Shown here one piece after another: positions 59,390-64,000 of a DNA stretch of 64,000 nucleotides. Within the stretch, counting starts at the first letter, position 1. Every line of letters starts with the position of its first letter. The position numbers and the translations under genes are program-made. This stretch comes from Tridacna crocea (Eukaryota > Mollusca > Bivalvia > Cardiida > Cardiidae). Under the pieces are notes generated by a model. It was not told where the DNA came from and searched no databases. It saw only the letters and a program-made list of their open reading frames with translations. The DNA lies in contig OX031063.1 in the NCBI GenBank assembly GCA_943736015.1, positions 35,556,172 through 35,620,171 of the forward strand, read 5' to 3'.

Positions 59390-59618
59390 TTAACTCTTTA
59401 CCACACGACAAAAATTTTAGACTGGTTAAAATTGAAAGCATTTGCAGATGACAAAATAAAGGTGAATGACGAGTTGAAATTTGTTCTGGCAAGGGTAGAA
59501 AACACTGTGGGAAAAGGAGAAAATGCTGGTTACCAGCATTTTCTCCTTTTCCTACAGTGTTTTCAAAAGGCTTCTTCTCAGGGGTATCAAAAGTAGGGAT
59601 TGTTTTGTAATGGGTTAA
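59390..59618 (-). mobile_element. MITE family A, full copy
   Basis: TTAA is present at both ends and the hairpin 59,509-59,562 is nearly perfect. Confidence 0.9.
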
Positions 59619-60174
59619 TTACGACAGTGCAGAGATCGCTCCTTACATTTAACCGGCGATAGGTTCAATTGGGGAAGGGGAGGGGGATAGACAAGGGTTT
59701 TGAACCGGAGACAGTAAACTAGTAAATGTGTAAAGAACAAGATAAATAAAGCAAACATATGATAACAAATTGAAAATCTGTAGCCGACATAAACAAAATC
59801 TACAAAACATTCTAAACAATTCAAGACAGTGATTAAAGACCTGACGAGACTAATACAACTTTTTCCTTTTATGTTTATATTTTCTTTCTCTTATTTCACT
59901 CGGACCAGTGACACGTTTTTATTGATCTTGAATCAGATAAACTTACTGATGCAAAAAACGATTGATAAAAACCTCCATAACTTGTCTATTTCCATCATGG
60001 CGACCACACACCGTTACCCATAATTCATGCGTACATTTCAAATTTCCGCTTAACTATAAATGGTATCGTTCAACGCGGGTCCCCATTGTATAGCCTTGTA
60101 GGCCTGAAGTTAGACAGATAAATCATTGTCTGTAACTTCCTGTTGACCCGTCTGGCACGAAACCCTACAGAGGA

Positions 60175-60285
60175 AGGCGTTTAAAAACGCCGTGAGACAA
60201 ACAGAAAGTGCTGGTATTCAGCATTTGTGCTTTCCGTGCTTTTTGCTACCCCTTCCGGACAAAATTCTGCTTTTTGAACTCTATT
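60175..60285. repeat. Degenerate hairpin resembling family A
   Basis: The short palindromes AAAACGCC/GGCGTTTT and AAGTGCTGGTATTCAGCATTT form an imperfect stem. Sequence around TAGACAAG... is only loosely like family A. Confidence 0.4.
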
Positions 60286-60902
60286 TGAGTCCTCTTGGGT
60301 GTTCTTCGAATCTAGGCAAGTCTGAAATTTTGAATTCTATTTTAAAGCTACGGCTGTTTGGCCATTAATACTATGGTTATTTTAGTGAAACAGTCCGGAT
60401 ATGTGTTTAGCAAACTTCGTAGTCGGAGGCATGGATATATAATAATCTAGCTTAGCGTTTGTCAAAAGCCTGAGGTACATGAGCCACGCTCTGTGAAAAG
60501 GGAGTTTAATGCAACAGCTGAAAATACAATCCAATATTAAAACCAAGAAAGATCCGTATGCTGTAGCCTTGACTGTGCAGGTTGACGGTGCGGGTTCAAA
60601 ATAAATCTGCCTGTTCTACGCGGTCTGATCTGAATCTGCGCCCTCCACAAAAGCCCTTTTTTTTCCACCGGTGGAACTGTGAGGTTTCAGGCAGTAGATT
60701 TTGTTTCGCAATTGTTTGTCAAAAGTCTCAACGGACACCGATAAAGCACGTTTGCGAACCAAAAATAGCTTAGGTATGGACAAAAGTACATATCTGAGAA
60801 TATTTTAATCCTGGATTTAACAACAGAAAAGTACCATCGAAGGAACTTTCTGTCTCTTTACTGGTTAACTTACACAATTAGAAGTAAATACCACATCGCT
60901 GT

Positions 60903-61131
60903 TTAACCCATTACCACACAATCCCTACTTTTGATGCCCCTGAGAAAGAAGCCTTTAGAAAACATTCTGGGAAAAGGAGAAAATGCTGGTAACCAGCATT
61001 TTCTCCTTTTCTCACAATGTTTTATACTCTACACAAAACAAATTTCAAATTTTCAGTCACTTTTATTTTGCCGTCTGCTAATGCTTTCAATTTGGTCCAG
61101 TCTAAAATATTGTCGTTTGGTAATGGGTTAA
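60903..61131 (+). mobile_element. MITE family A, full copy
   Basis: TTAA is present at both ends. Close to consensus. Confidence 0.92.
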
Positions 61132-61532
61132 ATCTATAGATGTCGTAATAACAATCATCACTTAGATAGGAGTATATGAGTGAATTAATTTCTTTTTCGA
61201 ATACCTTTAATTAAGAGCATTTGGTCGCAATGAAATCATTGACTTGAAATTTAATACATCGTGCAAGAGATTTACATTCTCGCGTTTTAGAATTACGTCT
61301 ATCAGAAGATTAGCTTTAAAATTCAGTTCGAACATTGCCTGTTAAACGAATAAAGACCATTAGATCTATACCTTTAGAATTATACCAAGACAGAAAATGT
61401 TTCAGAGTAAACGTTTGTTTTCCGTAGATTTTAGAACTGTTACTTGTCCGTTAATTTATTCGTTTCATTTCTATAATAATCACAGTCATTGGTATCACCA
61501 GTTATATTGTCTTACTCCATCTTTTGCTTGTT

Positions 61533-61761
61533 TTAACTCATTACCGAACGACAATATTATAGACTTGTCCAAATTGAAAGCATTTGCAGACGACAAAATA
61601 AAAGTGACTGCAAATTTGAAATTTGTTTTGTGAAGGGTAGAAAACATTGTGGGAAAAGGAGAAAATGCTGGTTACCAGCATATTCTCCTTTTCCCACAAT
61701 GATTTCTACAGGCTTCTTTCTCAGGGGCGTCAAAAGTAGGGATTGTGTGGTAATGGGTTAA
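61533..61761 (-). mobile_element. MITE family A, full copy
   Basis: TTAA is present at both ends. It is inverted relative to 60,903 and only 400 bp away, forming another potential long inverted pair. Confidence 0.92.
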
Positions 61762-62194
61762 AGGCATCATTGTTCAAAATGTAAATACCGTACGGGTTTT
61801 TTTTTAATGATCTCAGAAAACTTCAATAAGTGCTTTGTCGCTAATTTTTGTATGCGAACAGTTTGCGAAACGGAAATAGATAAGAAAAGAAGTCTAAGGA
61901 AAAAAAATCAATGGTGTTTTATTACAGCGATACCAAGCCTCGTAGGTACGATGACGTCATATCTGATCTCATAAAGACAAACTTCCCTCCCGATTGCAAA
62001 ACTACTAGCCGTTATTCAAAGCCCAAAAATTCGTCCTTTGACTGTGTTTAAACGACCATTACTTTTGCGCTTTGATGATGACATGTATTGCAAAATGTAT
62101 CTAAGTCTTCAATAATATAATCCATCCATCAAAGAAGGCCCCTTTAACTCTGTACCAATCAACATTCTTTTTTAAAGTTTGTCAAGATTGAAAG

Positions 62195-62387
62195 CACTCG
62201 TGATTCTTGGTTCTACTCGCTGACCTTTTTCGGACAGTGTAGATCAGGATCAGGCGGCACAGAACGTGCAGTCTGATCTTGGATTAACCAGTTTTCCCCC
62301 ATAGAAATAACTTTGAAATAGAAACATCTGGGTATGTACTATCGACTTGAAATATTCATATCAGTTATTTAGCAAGATAAGGGTTAA
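62195..62387 (-). mobile_element. MITE family C, partial copy
   Basis: CTACTCGCTGACC lies at the left and TTTAGCAAGATAAGGGTTAA at the right. The extreme left end is eroded. Confidence 0.8.
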
Positions 62388-62692
62388 AGGGTAAAGAAAC
62401 ATTGTCATGGAGTTATAAAATATCTTCAGCATACCAATTATGTCACATTTTCCAGGCTAAATGGAACAACATTTTAGAGCGAGTTTTTTCTATCACAGTA
62501 ATCTCTCCCACGAGAACACCTTTTCCCCCATTACTAGCCTACGACAACGAATTGTGAAAATAGAAAAATGAAAAATGATAAAATCTGAAGCATGATTCTG
62601 TCTGATTATTTGATTAATCATTAATCTGCTACATATAGATCTGACTAAAGAAGCTCATAGGATAGATTCAAGATCAGATTGTGCCGTCTCAT

Positions 62693-63001
62693 CTTGATCT
62701 ATAGCGTCAACAGAAGCCATTCCCTCTGCCAGTCGCGCTCAAAGGAAAAGGATATTGATGCAGACTGTGTAGGTCAAGATCATAATACACCAAGCGCTAT
62801 AGCCAAAGAGTTAACAAACGCTGTTAAAACTTGATTATATGTAGAAATTAGCAATCTAGCCAGCTGTGTAAACATGGATAAAAATCGATATCTTGATCTA
62901 TAGCGTTAACAGAAGCCACCCCTTTTGCCAGTGGCGCTGCAAGGGTAAGGATATTTATGCAGACTGTGTAGGTCAAGATCATAATACACAAAGCGCAATA
63001 C
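62693..63001. repeat. Direct duplication, about 108 bp, 200-bp spacing
   Basis: CTTGATCTATAGCGTCAACA begins the copy at 62,693 and CTTGATCTATAGCGTTAACA the copy at 62,893. Both run to GATCATAATACAC. Confidence 0.88.
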
Positions 63002-64000
63002 ATTCATTCTACGCTAAACAGACAATTTCTGTGTTATGATTATCTTTTTATATGCTCATTGAAGAAAGTCGACATACCTGCATTTATACACGTTTTTTGT
63101 TGACTTGGACATTCTGTCTAACTGTTACAACTGAAATATTTTACTCATGTACACATACGGACTTTCAGTTCTCACAGAAAACACTAATTAAGCCCGAAAT
63201 TTCTTTGTCCCACCGCGGTTTACTTTCTGAATTGTGTAAATTCTGAAGTTTAGTTGAAGAATCAAATGCTGTTTTCGAGATGTTTTAAAACGCAGATGAA
63301 ACGTGGTAGTCATAACATCGTGAGTTTTTATCCGTCAAGGTTAATGTCATTTAACATCCGCCAAATAAAAATGTCCTCTTTAGAAAGGTCAGATACGTTA
63401 AACCATTTAGAGGGTGGTAATGTATCAATGATAAACAGATTAGAAACACACTATATACACTAGAATGTAAGTATGACCTGTATCAAACCTGACAAAATAA
63501 TAAAAATCCGTTACTGTCAAGAATTTAATAAATTCCTTTATCAAAAGTCAAACTTTGCAAAAATATACGCTGAAATCGTCAAATACGTTAAACAGGTATT
63601 TCATTGCCCTGTAGTTCAGACTTCGTTTACAAGTAAAAATCTGAAAGAAATAGTATCATGGGTAAATATGTTTTGTGCGGAATGCATTGCTTACCCAAAG
63701 TTTGTAAGGTACTTAGCTCTAGAACTTATTTTGTTTATATGATCATCAAATACGTTAGCGTCAAATACGTTATATATAACATTTTGTCTTTATCTTTTTA
63801 TCCCCATTTGATGCCCCAAATGTCTAATTTTGTAATAATTTTGTATTATGACGTAGTGATATACGACATTTTTCTACCTCACATCTATGACCTCGTGATC
63901 ACGCGCATTGATTGTTTACTGTCATGTCAGGTTGAAAATAATGTAGTTGCTGTTTTTCTGCATAAAAAGGGATCGAGTGGAGATTTTTTTCAATGATTAG

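Larger units (their letters stand above)
52579..64000 (+). other. CNGA: Probable start of intron 3 of the CNG channel gene
   Basis: The region begins with a GTAAAC donor and stays open to the end of the window. No S3-S6, pore, C-linker or cyclic-nucleotide-binding exon was found. It contains MITE families A and C, SINE fragments and local duplications. Nothing was recognised at about 53,430-54,000, 57,030-57,860, 57,960-58,690, 59,620-60,160 and 63,001-64,000. Confidence 0.6.

Noticed and set aside
63473..63742. 89-codon open frame near the right edge, with a possible upstream exon-like stretch at 63,254-63,463
   Set aside because: No family resemblance, not a match to the expected S3-S6 channel sequence, and no convincing splice sites; left unannotated.

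Overview
This is AT-rich nuclear DNA from an animal, most likely a bivalve mollusc. The evidence is a spliced metazoan ion-channel gene with very large introns, tRNA-derived SINEs, dense TTAA-flanked hairpin MITEs, and GATA/GACA and AATC microsatellites. The hairpin families look like those I associate with heterodont clams. That taxonomic guess is inference, and no species is assigned.

Only one host gene can be supported. Three coding exons on the + strand (13,266-13,509; 34,471-34,622; 52,367-52,578) join in frame. They encode the cytoplasmic N-terminus and the S1-S2 membrane segments of a cyclic-nucleotide-gated channel alpha subunit. The intron phases are 0, 2 and 1. The pore, C-linker and nucleotide-binding domain were not found and presumably lie beyond base 64,000. 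Bases 1-13,265 are upstream sequence or a 5' UTR intron. Bases 52,579-64,000 are read as the start of intron 3.

Intron 2 (17.7 kb) is almost completely filled by one palindromic mobile region (about 34.9-52.2 kb). Its outer arms carry mirror-image, decayed Polinton/Maverick integrase and capsid genes, all reading inward. Three younger foldback elements are nested in it. FB1 (36,355-38,829) lies in the left arm, FB2 (46,132-49,809) in the right arm, and FB3 (about 40,171-43,994) near the centre. For FB1 and FB2 the opposite arm preserves the unfilled insertion site, so both ends and the target duplications (6 bp and 9 bp) can be read directly. FB3 carries its own 315-bp MITE in one arm only.

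Elsewhere the window is a mosaic of small repeats. The most abundant is a roughly 229-bp, TTAA-flanked hairpin family with piggyBac-like ends (family A, about 20 complete or nearly complete copies plus fragments). Families B and C also have TTAA ends; families D, E, F and G are further hairpin or inverted-repeat elements. A 2.16-kb element at 4,703-6,862 has short hairpin termini around a 221-bp tandem array of seven units. SINE copies, a tRNA-His-like relic, local tandem duplications and microsatellites fill much of the rest. No bacterial features, CRISPR arrays or rRNA genes were seen.
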